The notes under the pieces are model-generated. The model had not been told where the DNA came from, ran no database searches, and worked only from the letters and a program-made list of their open reading frames with translations. A DNA stretch of 64,000 nucleotides from Ptiloglossa arizonensis (Eukaryota; Arthropoda; Insecta; Hymenoptera; Colletidae): assembly GCF_051014685.1 (NCBI RefSeq), contig NC_135055.1, positions 16,666,001 to 16,730,000 of the forward strand. Direction: 5' to 3'. A program made the position numbers and the translations under genes. This document shows, one piece after another, positions 48,701-61,050 of this stretch. Position 1 is the stretch's first letter; each line of letters opens with the position of its first letter.

Positions 48701-50159
48701 GTAATTAACCGAACGTAAATTAATAGAAAGAATAGACGATAGAACAATTGTTCGTAATTGACGCAATACTCGAATCGAAATGGGATCCTAATTTATTTGA
48801 AACGTTGCTTTAACGAATGATGTAATTCTTGATGTTACCATTGTATAAAATAATATCACAAGGGTGATACTAATTGGTTTCGAAGAGCACTCGTATTTTA
48901 TCTATTCATTCAAACGCAATTGGGGAGAATTGTTTTCTATTTGTAAAAATTCTTGTAAGTTTTCGAAAAGAACAAACTGAAATATAATCTTTGCACGACT
49001 CCAAAATGAAGGAAAAGAATTCTTCTTATTTACAAAAATTGGTGCTATATTTACTAAGATAACTCTATAAATCCCACTTTAAAGTAAATAGTCAAGATCA
49101 AAATAAAACACCACAATATTCAATGAAAAAAATTCCAACAAAGATTATCACTTCGGTAAGTCTACCTCAGCAAATCCTAGGACACTTCAATACACAATAT
49201 ACTAAAAAACCATCTCATCGTATTAACACCCTAAATCAATTCCAAAACCGATAAATCCTAATTAAATATCCAATCGATATCTATAATTTCCCAATTCCCT
49301 CGTAATTTGCGTACAATTTTCAACGTTGAAAGACCGCGCTGTAAAGTTAACTCGTTCTCGAGAATCTCGAAACGGAGTCGCAGGATTTTCCGGGCGGTAG
49401 TTCCCCGAGCGGGAAAGAGAAATTCGAGCCCGAAGAGGAGCACTCCGAGAACCCATTAACGCGATCAACCTACCCGCGTTAATCGATACGAGCGGAACAC
49501 AATACATCCCATTAGAAGTCAGCCGGTTAGAAAAACTCTCTGAATTGATCGATCCACCGGCTCGGATGCATTACGCAAAGCGTGCCGCGCGACCCGCCCA
49601 CGCATCTCGTCAACTAATTATCTAATAAAACGACGCCGGGTCCGTTGCTCGTGAACGAGTCGCGGTTGTAACGCGTACACGTACACGTACGCTCGCGAGC
49701 TCGCGAGCGGCACGAGAGAAGCCCGAGAGAAGACTTCTCTCGCCCAGAGGTCGCGAGGAGTCGCAATACCATTAAGGAATGCATTGTGCCACGGTTCATG
49801 CTCATTGTATTCAGATACCCGGGCTCGATAGTTAGACGAGCGTACGTCCCGTGGCCAAGGGCTGCCGGCGAATGCGAAGAGGGCCCTTATTTGCCATTCA
49901 TAGAGCCGCGAGAACCCGGTCGTGGCTCGCGCGTTACACCCACGACCGTGGTGGCTATTTTTTACGCTTCAACGACTTCCTCGACCCCCGACCGGTGGAC
50001 GTTTCCTTTTCGTACCGTGATTTGCGATTCGAACGAAGGACCCCACCGTACCTCGCCACCCGTTTCGCATCCCTCGGTCCATTTCATTCGAACGGGTCTA
50101 CCTCTTTCCGGTGGACAAAGTTATTTACCGTTGTTTGTTAAGTTAAGTTTGTTACGACT
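45741..50159. other. Long mostly unique stretch
   Basis: No gene recognised. CpG-rich at 45760-46400, AT-rich at 46500-47060 with a ttaagggttaa word at 46597, and an unrecognised 159-codon minus-strand frame at 47187-47666. A TATAAAA word is at 48097. A G-rich run at 48551-48572 fits a quadruplex pattern. Positions 49141-49260 are C/A-rich (9 G, 32 C). CpG-rich again from 49320. Confidence 0.4.
49691..49708. repeat. Perfect 18-bp palindrome
   Basis: GCTCGCGAGCTCGCGAGC reads the same on both strands and follows a cgtacacgtacacgtac run, so the region can form a cruciform or alternating-helix structure. Confidence 0.9.
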
Positions 50160-50720
50160 GTACGTTGAAAGTTATCGTATGTTTGCAACTGATTGTGAAT
50201 AAATAGACGTAGTTTGGGTCATTTAATTCGTCGAGGATAGCTATTTATAACTGGATGAATAAGGTTATTCGTTGGTGTAGTAATTTTTTGTAATGGTGTA
50301 CTGTGAGTGTTTGGATAGTTGTTACTACTTGTGAATAAATAGATGTAAGTTGGGTCGTTTAATTCGTCGAGGATAGATCTCTTTCTCTATCTCTTTCTAA
50401 GTGGATGAATAGGGTAGTCATTTTTTATAATGGTGCACTGTGAGTGATTGAATATTTGTACCTGCTTGTGAATAAATAGACCTGGATCGGGTCATTTGAT
50501 TCGTCGAGGACAGTTCTTTCTCTGTTGCTAATTGGATAAATAAAGTTACTACTATACTATTTATCAGTGTATTAATTTTTGATAATGGTACACTGTAAGT
50601 GATTGGATAGTTGTTACTACTTGTGAATAAATAGACACGGGTTGGGCTGTTTAATTTCTTGAGGACGATTCTCTCTAATTGGATAAATAACAACTGATAA
50701 TATGTTCTTCATGGACGATA
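50160..50720. repeat. Tandem array, 136-155-bp unit, 4 copies
   Basis: tgtgaataaatag is at 50194, 50330, 50467 and 50622. Units share aattcgtcgaggatag, gtgagtgNttggatagttgtt and ggtNcactgt. The array is G-rich (50221-50400: 41 G, 18 C), and 50881-51060 is C/A-rich (9 G, 45 C). Confidence 0.9.
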
Positions 50721-52399
50721 GTCTCTATATTTGTTAATTTGAGAATTTTTTAGAAATCTATTTGTTCGACTATTTTTTATTCGACCATTGCTTGACATAA
50801 AATTACTCCTCTTTTAACGATGGTAGAATTAAAATCAGATACTAGTAACGTTTAAACTGTGTAGTCCAAATAAAAGAATTCTCTCTCAACAAACACAAAT
50901 CTTACAATACTTAGAATATGTGACAAACATTTTCAAATTAATACTAACAATATTTCCCCTTTATTCCATTCCTTCATTTTATCACACCTGTACTATATCC
51001 TCGATAAAAAAATGCTCCAAAATTGATTCTTCACAAAACTCAGATTACACCAGTCTCAAAAGTTTCTTTACGACAAACACCCTAATGTGCAAATATTACG
51101 CCGTAATTCTTCAAATTGTTTCTCGTCTTCGCGTTTCGATAATTGCCCCTTTATCGAACGTTTGCGAGAGTTCCCTTAACGAATTCAATCGTAAGAAAGG
51201 ATAAGGGGGTAGCGATTACCGTTTGAGCGTTCGTGATGAAACGCGCGTCCGACGATACGCACGGAACGAAGTTACGGGGCGAAAATAGCCCGACAAAGCG
51301 ACGGATAAACGAATAGAACAATTATCCGTGTTCTACGTTTTCGCGTTCGCGACAAAGGCGAGGAGACCGTACCGGATGAAAGGCGCACCGTCGAGATAAC
51401 GAAGGGCGGGAAAAAAGAACGCGATAAGGGAATCGCGCCGCGTACACGAGAAACCACCCCACCGTAATCCCAATTCCCGAAATGGGGAGGAATCGAACGC
51501 CACCGCGCCCCAAAAGTCTTGCTCGACTTTTTTTCTTTTTTCTTTTTTTTTTGGAAATTACGAGCACCGAATGCGAGACCGGCCAACTGTCGGCTCTTCG
51601 GTGAAAGAAAGAGGGTCGGTGGTGGAAGAGGATAAAAAACTGGTGCATCGAATAAAGAAATTTTTTGCAGGGTAGCTCGACCGGTGGGGACATTTGCATA
51701 AGCGTTGTTCAAGGATCCGTGACGAATCGACCCGATTCGTTTGCATTCGATGATCTTCCGCGTAGTGGGGGTGACAGAGGGCGCGAGCCATCATCGTTTC
51801 TCTTTCACGGAGTATTTAACCTTTGATTTATCGCGCGACTTTTTCCTACGACTTTTGTGTATACAGGCTGACGAGGTTCGTTTTCGGATAAATTATTACC
51901 GCGAACGGTAAATACACTTTTGCGAGGGGAGGAAAAAGAGGGGGGTGGCGGGAAATATACTTATTCGCGCGCGTATCGTAAAGAACGATAAACGTCCATG
52001 TCTGGAAAAAACACGGAGGTTTCCGTTGGTTCGCTATAAACATTTTCAAACGTGAACGCGACACCACCCCCGCCGGCACCGAGAATCCGATTCCTATTTC
52101 ACCGGGGACGTTCCCGATCGTCGTCGAATCGGTCGTATCTCGACAACGACGGTTTATATCTCGCTCTTAATGCGTACGCGACACGCGAGGCTCAAGGGGC
52201 CATCCATGATCGCCGCGTTCCTTTTCGTCGTTGGATCTCGTTTCATGGAAATCGCGGTCGACGGAGAACTCGACGCGTAATACTCGTTTCTCGAGCCACG
52301 AAATTTCGCGCGGCGAGACGGTGCGCGGCTCTTGGTACTCGCGCGACGAAACCTAAGTCATGGTTTTAGCCGCGAAGCGTGAAGTATAAGGGGATGTGA
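50721..52399. other. C/A-rich flank, then CpG-rich unique DNA
   Basis: No gene recognised. A T/C tract with a run of T lies at 51529-51551. Overlapping frames of 125 and 146 codons at 51272-51712 are on one strand in different phases and are not convincing. Confidence 0.45.
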
Positions 52400-53320
52400 A
52401 TAATCTATTTGAGAGATACGATTTTCCAAAGAATTTTTCGGGACTGTTGGAGAGAATTTACCATAGAGCTCTCTCTCTCTGTAAGAGATAGCACGACTTA
52501 AATAATACGATGGAAAGAAATATTCTTTTAGGAATTTTTTGAAACGTTGGAGAGACTACCGTAGAGCTCTCTCTAGAAGATAGCACGATTTAAATATGTT
52601 GGGGAGAAATTACCATAGAGTACATTTCTCTCTAAGAGATAGCATGATTTAAATAATACGATGGAAAGAAATATTTTTTTAGGAATTTTTTCGAGTGTTG
52701 GAGAGAGTTTACCATAGAGTACATTTCTCTCTAAGAGATAGCACGATTTAAATAATATGTTGGAGAGAATTTACCATAGAGTACATTTCTCTCTAAGAGA
52801 TAGCACGATTTAAATAATACGATGGAAAGAAATATTCTTTTACAAATTTTTTGGAGTGTTGATGAGAATTTATCATAGAGTACATTTCTCTCTGAGAGAT
52901 AGCACGATTCAAATAATATGATAAAAAGAAGCGATTTTCTAAAGAATTTACCAAGGTAGTTGATGAGAATTTACCATAGAGTACATTTCTCTCTAAGAGA
53001 TAGCACGATTTAAATAATATGATGGAAAGAAATATTCTTTTGGGAATTTTTTGAAACGTTGGAGAGAATTTACCGTAGAGCTCTCTCTAGAAGATAGCAC
53101 GATTTAAATAATATGTTGGGGAGAATTTACCATAGAGTACATTTCTCTCTAAGAGAGCACGATTTAAATAATACGATGGAAAGACACATTCTTTTGGAAA
53201 TTTATTAAAGAGTTGGAGAGAATTTGCCACGAAGTACAAACTTGAAGTAATAACGTGATACAAATAATCTAATAAAAGAAACGATTTTCGTAAGAATTTA
53301 TCGAGGTAGTTGGATAGAAT
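52400..53320. repeat. Tandem array with two unit lengths, about 9 copies
   Basis: The gatagcacg anchor and variants are at 52487, 52579, 52638, 52737, 52799, 52898, 52999, 53093 and 53153. Spacings fall in two classes, 59-62 and 92-101 bases, in the order long-short-long-short-long-long-long-short. The long unit adds a block with ggaaagaaatattcttt. The shared core ttctctctaagagata is partly self-complementary. Confidence 0.93.
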
Positions 53321-53560
53321 AGTTTATCGGGGAAACACAGGGAAAATCGCAACGACAACGGAGTATAGTATATTGCTCGTTCAAAGTTTAAAAGTAGAGA
53401 CGAAGGATACGTTGTTTCGAGGAAACAAACTGGAGCAGTGATTGAATTAAATGGTACTTACAGGGTGAGGTTAAGGACCTCGGATGACAGTAGTGTAGGT
53501 TCGAAGGAAAGACAATAGGGATTGATACAATGGAATCGTTGGAAAACAGCTGACTATAGT
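53321..53560. repeat. Copy of the 57-kb repeat family
   Basis: Positions 53331-53560 resemble 57270-57530: a tatattgctcgttcaaagttt-like segment, ggagacRaaggaNac, ggagcagtgattg, gaggttaaggac and cgNggatgac occur in the same order. The copies lie about 4 kb apart. Confidence 0.75.
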
Positions 53561-54572
53561 TTGATGTCGAAGAGAACGCTTCTGGATGAAATTCGTATGT
53601 ATCAAAATTTTGTAACAGATATTCAAGAGAAGAAAGGAGCTTCTTTTATTTAGCTCTCGATTAAATTTTTAATCGGTGAAGCCTGGACAGAAACAGTGCG
53701 ATGGAGACATTCGTACTGTATGTGAATTGTCCAAGTTTATTAATGTTTCAAAATATCGTGTTTTAGGAAAACACTCCCTTGAGTGTATAATGTAAAGAAA
53801 CATCTTCTCGAGGATACGTCCATGTAGAGTACGTGCAATAAAGTGCAGCCTCGTAACGAGATATAAATAATATAACAGAGAGGAACAATTTTTTTTAAAA
53901 TTTACAGATATCCAATGACCGTAAAATTTTTAACAATATTGCCCGCGCAAACGCGGCGGATTATGGTACAAAGATGCAACAAAGTGAATTTTCAAGATGC
54001 ATTAATGAAACAGAAACGAGCTTATTTAGAATGAATTATAGAGTTTGATTTAGCTGTAATTGTAGCGCTCTACTATTCCACTACTATGTAGTCATAAAAT
54101 TATATGATCCGTGAAATTGTTATGAAGGTCTAATTAAGAACCGAGTTTACTAATATACACTGCGTGCTTAATTATTTCTAAATTAAAGAAGATTTTTTTC
54201 TCGGTTTACCTGGGAAAGGCGTGAACGAGTTGCAAAATGATGAATGAATGCCAATTTGGAAATGCAAATTGTGCATAAGAATAAAAAAAAAAAAAGAAGG
54301 ATGGAGCACCGAAAGCAAGTTAATTCCCTTCATTTTAAACTAGGAATAAGAATAAAACGATACAATGAATATTAATAATTTGTAAAACATTTCCTAATTT
54401 GTTACATAAACGAAGAAAATTTTCAACCGGGATACCAACTTCGTTTTTCTTACTTCCCTCTTTTTGTTCCCCAAACGATCGTTATCTCTCCTAATTCCTG
54501 GGCAGTATTCGTAATCGCATACAAAATGAGAAAACAAAAAATTTATTATCCCCCAACGAAACAACACGATGC
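53561..54572. other. AT-rich unique DNA
   Basis: No gene seen. G-rich to the left (53401-53520: 39 G, 14 C) and C-rich at the right end (54421-54540: 15 G, 29 C). Confidence 0.5.
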
Positions 54573-54960
54573 ACAAATTGCACAATGCACAGTGCAAGTA
54601 ACACAATGCATAGAATGCAGAGTGCACAGTGCAAGTAACACGATGCTCCGAGTACACAGTGTGAATAACAAACACAATTCACAGTGCAAATAACAGATAG
54701 AATGCACGGTGCAAACAACCCAATGCAGAAAGTGCACAGTGCAAATAACACAACGAACAGAATGCACGGTGCAAACTTCCCAATGCGCAAACTGCACATT
54801 GCAAACGACGCAACGCATAGAACGCACGGTGCAAATACCACAACGCGCAAAGTGCACAGTGCAACTAACACGATACGGAGAGTGCAGTAGTGCAAGTAAC
54901 ACAATGCACAAAGTGCACAGTGCGAATACCACAATTCGCAGAGTGCACGGTGCATGCCCG
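54573..54960. repeat. Minisatellite, about 30-bp unit with palindromic core
   Basis: The core tgcacagtgca or tgcacggtgca recurs about every 30 bases from 54587 to 54947 (54704, 54734, 54764, 54794, 54824 and 54854 are exactly 30 apart). The acagt and acggt forms alternate over part of the array, giving a 60-bp higher-order unit. Open frames of up to 175 codons on both strands follow from the 30-bp period and encode Cys/Leu/His or Thr/Gln-rich repeats; they are not genes. Confidence 0.95.
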
Positions 54961-55430
54961 ATACACAAGATCCGGCTTAAATCGTGTGGAAGACACGTAA
55001 CCGAAAAAAAAAAGAACAAACGTACCTATTCGAAGCATCGGTGTTACCGTTTCCTAGAAAGGCAACCTTCCCGCAACCCTTTTCTCATGGTTGTTACCCG
55101 GCCGCGTATCCTATTATCATGCAAACTTTCGCGTACGTATCGCGGTTTCTCGAAGACGCCTTCAGCTCCCCCGAGCCCCCTCCAACCGGCTCCCTGGGTC
55201 TTTTGCCTCGCTAATGTGAAAACTCGAGGACGTTAAGTGGCTCAACTAGCCAACGTGTCTTTGATGTTTACCGCCCACTAGTGCGTACACACTCACGCGA
55301 CGCAACTGCGTAACGTTACCATGCGATTCCACCGCGGTCGGCTCGTATTATCGTGCCACCGACCGACGCAACGAATCTTCCCTCCCTTCTTCACGATCGC
55401 GCCATCCACTACTTCCCTTCGCCCCGGCCC
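54961..55430. other. Unique DNA
   Basis: No gene seen apart from the tail of spurious frames from the minisatellite. CpG-rich after 55200. Confidence 0.5.
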
Positions 55431-55488
55431 TTCTTCTTCTTCTTCTTCTTCTTCTTCTTCTTCTTCTTCTTCTTCTTCTTCTTCTTCT
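55431..55488. repeat. (TTC)19 microsatellite
   Basis: Fifty-eight uninterrupted bases of TTC. It reads as Ser, Phe or Leu runs on one strand and Lys, Arg or Glu on the other. An imperfect second CTT/CGT tract is at about 55527-55568. Confidence 0.98.
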
Positions 55489-57039
55489 CGCTCGCGTATG
55501 CACGCAACGGACTTCGTGTGGTGGTTTCTTCTTCTCCCTCTTCTTCTTCGTCTTCTTCGTCTTCTTCGCGGCCACTTAGCATCTCTTCCACGAATCTCGT
55601 TACCATGACGAATGAAAACCGCGCGCGGGGTTGCCCGTTTAATTACCTCTACATTGTTGGGTAAGGAGGTAAGTGCACGCGGCTGGCCTTCCAGCGAACA
55701 CCAGCGAAATGTTCACGAGCCGCTGGTGAACATTTATTTAATCGACGATTTCTGTACACGGTGTACGACTCGTTGATTCTCGGAAGGGTGGTGGATCCAG
55801 TCGATCGTCGTGACGTCCGTTGATTCGAGGATCCTCGTAGTCCTCGGAACTGGGACTCTTCCTTTCAGTCGCCATTTTCGTCTTTCGCGTAACAACACTC
55901 GAGATTCAGTACGAGTCACGACTCTTCGATGTTGTTCCTGTCTACGTTATTCGTGAAATCGACGATTTGGAGTCTTCGGGAATAGAATTCCTCCGTTCCG
56001 ATCATAACTTTGAATCATGTCTCGCACGCGTGATGTCTCCACTTACAGACACTGGCCAGTATCGATCATTATCCGTGGACCAACGGTTTCGAACGCTAAG
56101 GGTCACCGATGTGTCAACGGTACACGGAAATTTCTACGCCTTTCACGTATCATTTTCCTGTGGTCTCAATCTCTTTCGAATCTACGCGTCGCGCTGTAAA
56201 ATTTACTCGAACTGCCTTCGTGAAGCGCAGCTGAAACGCCATTGACACACTTGTACGTTCAAATACATTTTCGTGAAAATATCGGAAAGAAATCCTCGTA
56301 TATTTTCGAGAAGATTTAACCTTCACGAGAACACGTTTAGAGCTACGTGTCACCGATCTTGTTAATTGCGTTATCGATACCTAAATGAGGGTTTGATCCA
56401 ACCGTTCGAACAGTTCGAGAAAACAAAAAGCCACAGTGTCCAGGTCGATTCGTAAAGAGGTATCGTCCTTAACGCAGCGACAGATCGTGAACAGTTGTCC
56501 GCGTGGCAACGACTTCATTTACATAATCGCGATAATCGCCGGGATCACGGTACACACCTGATTCCCAAACGCCGCGAAACGAGTTTTGGCAGAGGAATTA
56601 ATCCTTCCGGTCGTTAAAGTGCAACTCGTTAAGTGTGACAGCGGGCTGGCAGCTGGATTGAATTGAGGCGCGTGCTATATTACGCTTGATATCGCTGTGA
56701 AACCCAACACCGCCGGCTTAGACCTCGACCCCATGAGCCGCTACCACTGCTGGCGCTACGCTGCCACTTGCTGCCTCTATTACCACCGGCGAAACAGTAT
56801 ATCCTGCCACCAAATACCGGTATTACGCGTAACGTCGTTTTCGATTTGCCACTGATTCCGACCAGACGACGCTCGACGTCTGTGTGACCTCCAAGGTGGA
56901 ACAACGCTGATCGTGACACGCACGGAGTGGATACCACCGTGTTTATCGATGAAACGCGGAAAAATTGTCACGATAGAGCACCATCGACGATGGTTGTGTG
57001 CAGCAACTTGGTCGATCGAGTCGAGACGAGCATGGTTGA
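55489..57039. other. CpG-rich unique DNA
   Basis: No recognised gene. Frames up to 126 codons occur on both strands at 55967-57160 and have no motif I can name. Confidence 0.45.
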
Positions 57040-57620
57040 TACGGATGATACAATTTGGAGCAGTGACTGTGTTAAATAGACAGAAGGTGGGGTTAGGGAC
57101 ACACGATGGAAAGGTGAGGTTCGAGGAAGGTGAGGACGTAAAGGAAAGAGGATCGAACATGGATGGATACAGAGAAAGGGTAAGACGTGTCGAGGAAATT
57201 GGAGCAGCGACAGGGTTAAAATGGTACTTAGTAGGGTAACTGGAAATCAGGTGAGAATGCTAGGTGGATGGAGAGAGGAGTTTATCGCGAAAGAAAAATC
57301 ACAATGATTGTTTCTTGTTCGTTCGGAGTTTACAGAACGGAGACAAAGGACAAGAATTTTTGTTTGTCCTTGAGGAAAGAATTTAGAGCAGCGACTGGAT
57401 TAAATTGATAAGATGTGGAGTCAAGGACCGTGGATGACAAATGTACAGAACTAGAGAAGAAAATACAAACGAAAGGTGACAGAGATGACGAGAGTGGGAT
57501 CGTTGAAGATCGACTAACGATACCTACCGAGGAACTGGAGAAATTGGTATAATATATTGTTACTTCAAAGTTGAAAGAATTGGAACGAAGAAGCGAAATT
57601 GAGAAAATATTCTAGACTCG
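57040..57620. repeat. Diverged repeat array, 3 copies, 147-186 bp apart
   Basis: A ggagcagYgac or gagcagcgac block is at about 57057, 57204 and 57391, each followed by a ttaaa segment and a ggttaggga or gtcaaggac segment. Family member also at 53321-53560. The strand is strongly purine-rich (57121-57180: 24 G, 5 C). Confidence 0.75.
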
Positions 57621-60600
57621 CACCGAAGTAAATATTATAGATTACAGTTGGGTTCGAAGATCTTGGACGACGAAAACGTAAAACGAAAAACAATATTAAC
57701 GAATACAGATCGACAGCTGGATATCAACATCTGACTGCTGCACTCGACAGCTGACTGTACTCGAATACCTGGAATGCTTCCGTATGGCGCGAAAATTTCC
57801 TAACAAACTTCTTTCACCATTGATCGATATTTCCTATCCACTGTCATGAACGTTGCTACCTTTAAAATACAATCGACAAAAATTCGACAACGATTCAAAA
57901 CAAAATATTCGTAAACGATTGCAGATGAAAGCTTCGATGAAACTTCAAACCGACGAGAACGCACGCCTCCTCTTTTTCGACTCCGTGCACGCATGGTACG
58001 CGATGACGTTCGTTCCTGTCCGCGAATTACGTGTCATCGCGTCAACGATTCGCGGCTCAAGGTCGTTGTTTAAACAAGTGCAGCGGTTTTACGTGTCAAC
58101 AAGTTCAGTTTCCGCGTTTCTCTCTCTTTCTTTCTCTCTCTCTTACGCGCGTTACAATCCCAACGATTCACGGCAAACATCGTCAGTTTCGCGGATCATA
58201 TTTGTTCGTAATTCTCGCCACGATCATTCCGTCACGGTGAACACACGAATCTACCGGGTGTCCGATTCGACGCCGATCGATAAGACAAATTTTCGCTCGA
58301 GCGTCTCCAACGTCGTCCGGTCGTCTAAACACGGAGTTACATAAGTCGACGTTAACGTCGATCGGTCTCACGCCTGCACGTACGCGAGTTGCACGCGTGT
58401 ACGCACGCGCCTATGCGCCCACGCGTGTGCGCGCGAGCCAGCGGCGCTACGTCGTGCGCCACTGGCAGCGAGCAATTACCTTAATCCGGTGAATATTCCG
58501 TGGAATAAAAGGGCCGAGGCGCTGACAGAAAAAGAGCGACCGCCGCTGGAAGGAGACGCGGATGGAATTCCACGGGCTAGGGGAGAGGGAGAGGGAGGGC
58601 ATCGGGCAATTGGCAAATCGCGAGAGCCAGCCTCAACTAACCAGAGGTCACTCCGTGCTCGTGTCCGCGAAATATCGCCAACGATAGTTTTCTTAGCCTA
58701 ATCGCTAATCCCTGGAGTCGAACCACTCGGATCGACGCGACAAGAGCTTCGAGAAACGTTTCGTCGATGTTCTTGGAATTTTTCCACGGGGATTTCCAAG
58801 TGGGAATGTATGGTTTAGGGAAATTAGGGTCGTGTGTTCTGGAGAGGATCAACGTCACGTTTCTTGGACCGAGGTAACGTTCTTGGAGAATTTTTACTCC
58901 AAGATGGAGATCGAAGGGTCTGCTTTTTGTATTGTAATGGGGTTGAAAATGATCGTTGAATTTATTTTGAAGATGTATGGTTTTTTCAGAGAGTGGTGTA
59001 CCAATTCGGTCGATGTAGTTTTTAATTTGTGTGGTAATTATTTATACATCGATTTCGATGAAATTGTCTTCAGTTTCGAAGTTGTTCGCAAAAATATGTA
59101 TGGTACTCGATATATGAGTTTTGTTTCGCTGTTTACGATGCGAATGTTATTATTGGTCCGAGATAGGGACACTGGAATAAACATTCCACGATACGGGACT
59201 CGTATGGGACATTATCTTGATCGTTTAACGAAATTACAAAGGCAATGTGACTTTGATCGTCGAATAGTTTCTTTAATGTTGCAGCTGATACACGAAACTC
59301 GATGTGAATCGTAATTGTTGACTTTGATAATATGTTTGAAGGACGAGGTCGCCTCTGATGCAAATAATTGTCAAGTTTACAAAAATAACGTGGTTAGTAA
59401 AAATAAATTCGAACAGTTGGATATCTCGGTTTGTATAATTATATTCGTGTATTTTCTTGCAGAGTATGAAAGTGACTGATAAATTAAGGGACCGAAATAA
59501 GAGAAAAACGATCGAAGTAAATTGTTATAGTATCTCCGGTATCGATTTCTTCGCTCGATTCTCATTTCCAAGAATATATACCTATGAAAATAAAACCTAC
59601 TTCTTGTTCTCTTCGAGCTGACCGTTCGATCAGCGAAGACAAAGAAATCTTCAATCGTGCTTCGCATATTGATACACATTACTGAAGTATACAATAGAAT
59701 CTTCACTATCGTTTCAAATGATTTATTCTTACAGACCAGTGATTTCCTCTCGAAGATAAACAAAATTTCCGAATCTAAAATTTACAGACAAGTACGTGCT
59801 ATCTTTCCTACAATGACACTATTTACAAAAATTCGAGAAAAAAGAAAGATCTCGAACGATCGAGTCTGCAAAAAGAATACAATTACAAAGTTACGTTAAA
59901 AAATGTCTTCGATGTAGCAATAACTTTTTATCGGCAAACGCGAAAATATCCGAGGTCTGCGGGCCTGATGGTTATCTGTATAATTATCGTTGATGTCTGT
60001 ACTTTCGCAAATTGCACGCGGGGCGCGAACAATTATAAACACAAAAAGTTGTTACGACAAAAACAAGGTGCAACATCGCTCGAGAAACGACACTCTGCTT
60101 TACCACGCGATGCCAGCCGGTCGAAATTTTTCGGAAAATGTATTTCCACGCACGTGGAGGAAGGAAAAATCGTTCGCCTCGATTTTCGATGTATCTCATC
60201 GATCGTGGATCGTTTCCACGATGGATCGCACGACACGCACGACGAATGTAACGTCATTCTCCCGAATTCGTCGCTGGCTGGCCTTGATCCGCTAATTACC
60301 ACAAAAGGAACCGCTTATTTTATAATCACACGTTACGCTCCCTCACACGCGCAACGCCAGGAAAATTACTCAGCTCGCTCGCGCTCTGTCACGCGTGCCA
60401 CGATATGTGCGAGTGCACGACCGACCGACTCCGCCGGGAATTGAGAGTTCCGTTTCTTTTAATTCAAAACTTCCGCGAAACGGAGCTGCCTTCCACTGAC
60501 GCAGAAAGTGTGCAAGGGGGCACCGTAACGTGATTTCCTTCGCCGTGTGCGTGCGCAAAACCGTGGTCGCAAGGTGTACACGCGTATCGAAACTCACCGA

Positions 60601-60909
60601 TATTGGTTGCCTCCTAAAACCGGGTATAACCAACTGTTTGCACAGTACTCCAAATATTAATGCTTACGTGGACAGGTCGCGGTGACGGGAGGAGAGTGAT
60701 GTTTCCTTGATACGTTATTTTTTAAGCGAATTGACAAAAATTGAATACAAATGGCGATGATAAGGAAGATATTGTCGTGTGCTGAGAAAATAGTATTTGC
60801 TGTTAAGTATAAAAGTTCAATTCTTAAACAGGTTTGCGGGGATCTGCTAGCCCCACACTGTGGTACAGTGTGATACAGGTTTCTCTCTTTTTTTTTTTTT
60901 TTAATTACA
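57621..60909. other. Mostly unique DNA
   Basis: No gene recognised. CT-rich at 58117-58143, alternating CpG-rich words at 58375-58440, G-rich at 58921-59040 (31 G, 7 C) and C-rich at 59701-59820 (13 G, 27 C). A 160-codon frame at 58832-59314 is discussed under rejected items. Confidence 0.4.
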
Positions 60910-61050
60910 TAAATAAAAAAATTGAACGCACTGCTTACGTGTGATATATACGAAAAAGAATGGTGCGTGTTTGTGATTATAAAAGAAATTGAACTGGGAA
61001 AGATGGTACGTATTTGTAAATATAAAAGAAAAATAAACGTGGAAAATTGG
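60910..61050. repeat. Short tandem duplication, about 43-bp unit
   Basis: tggtgcgtgtttgtgattat and tggtacgtatttgtaaatat start at 60961 and 61004, each followed by aaaagaaa. A weaker first copy may start near 60918. Confidence 0.65.

Noticed and set aside
54491..55236. Several 154-175-codon frames on both strands with Cys-rich or Thr/Gln-rich repeats
   Set aside because: They come from the 30-bp minisatellite, whose period is a multiple of three.
55321..55664. Poly-Ser, poly-Phe and poly-Lys frames
   Set aside because: They read through the (TTC)19 tract in different phases and strands.
57640..57670. ggttcgaag words as possible tRNA B boxes (also 53500, 57119 and 30953)
   Set aside because: No A box at the right distance and no cloverleaf stems.
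58832..59314. 160-codon + strand frame
   Set aside because: It has a protein-like mix of residues, but lies in a G/T-rich skewed segment where stop codons on this strand are thinned, and has no motif, splice context or recognised family.
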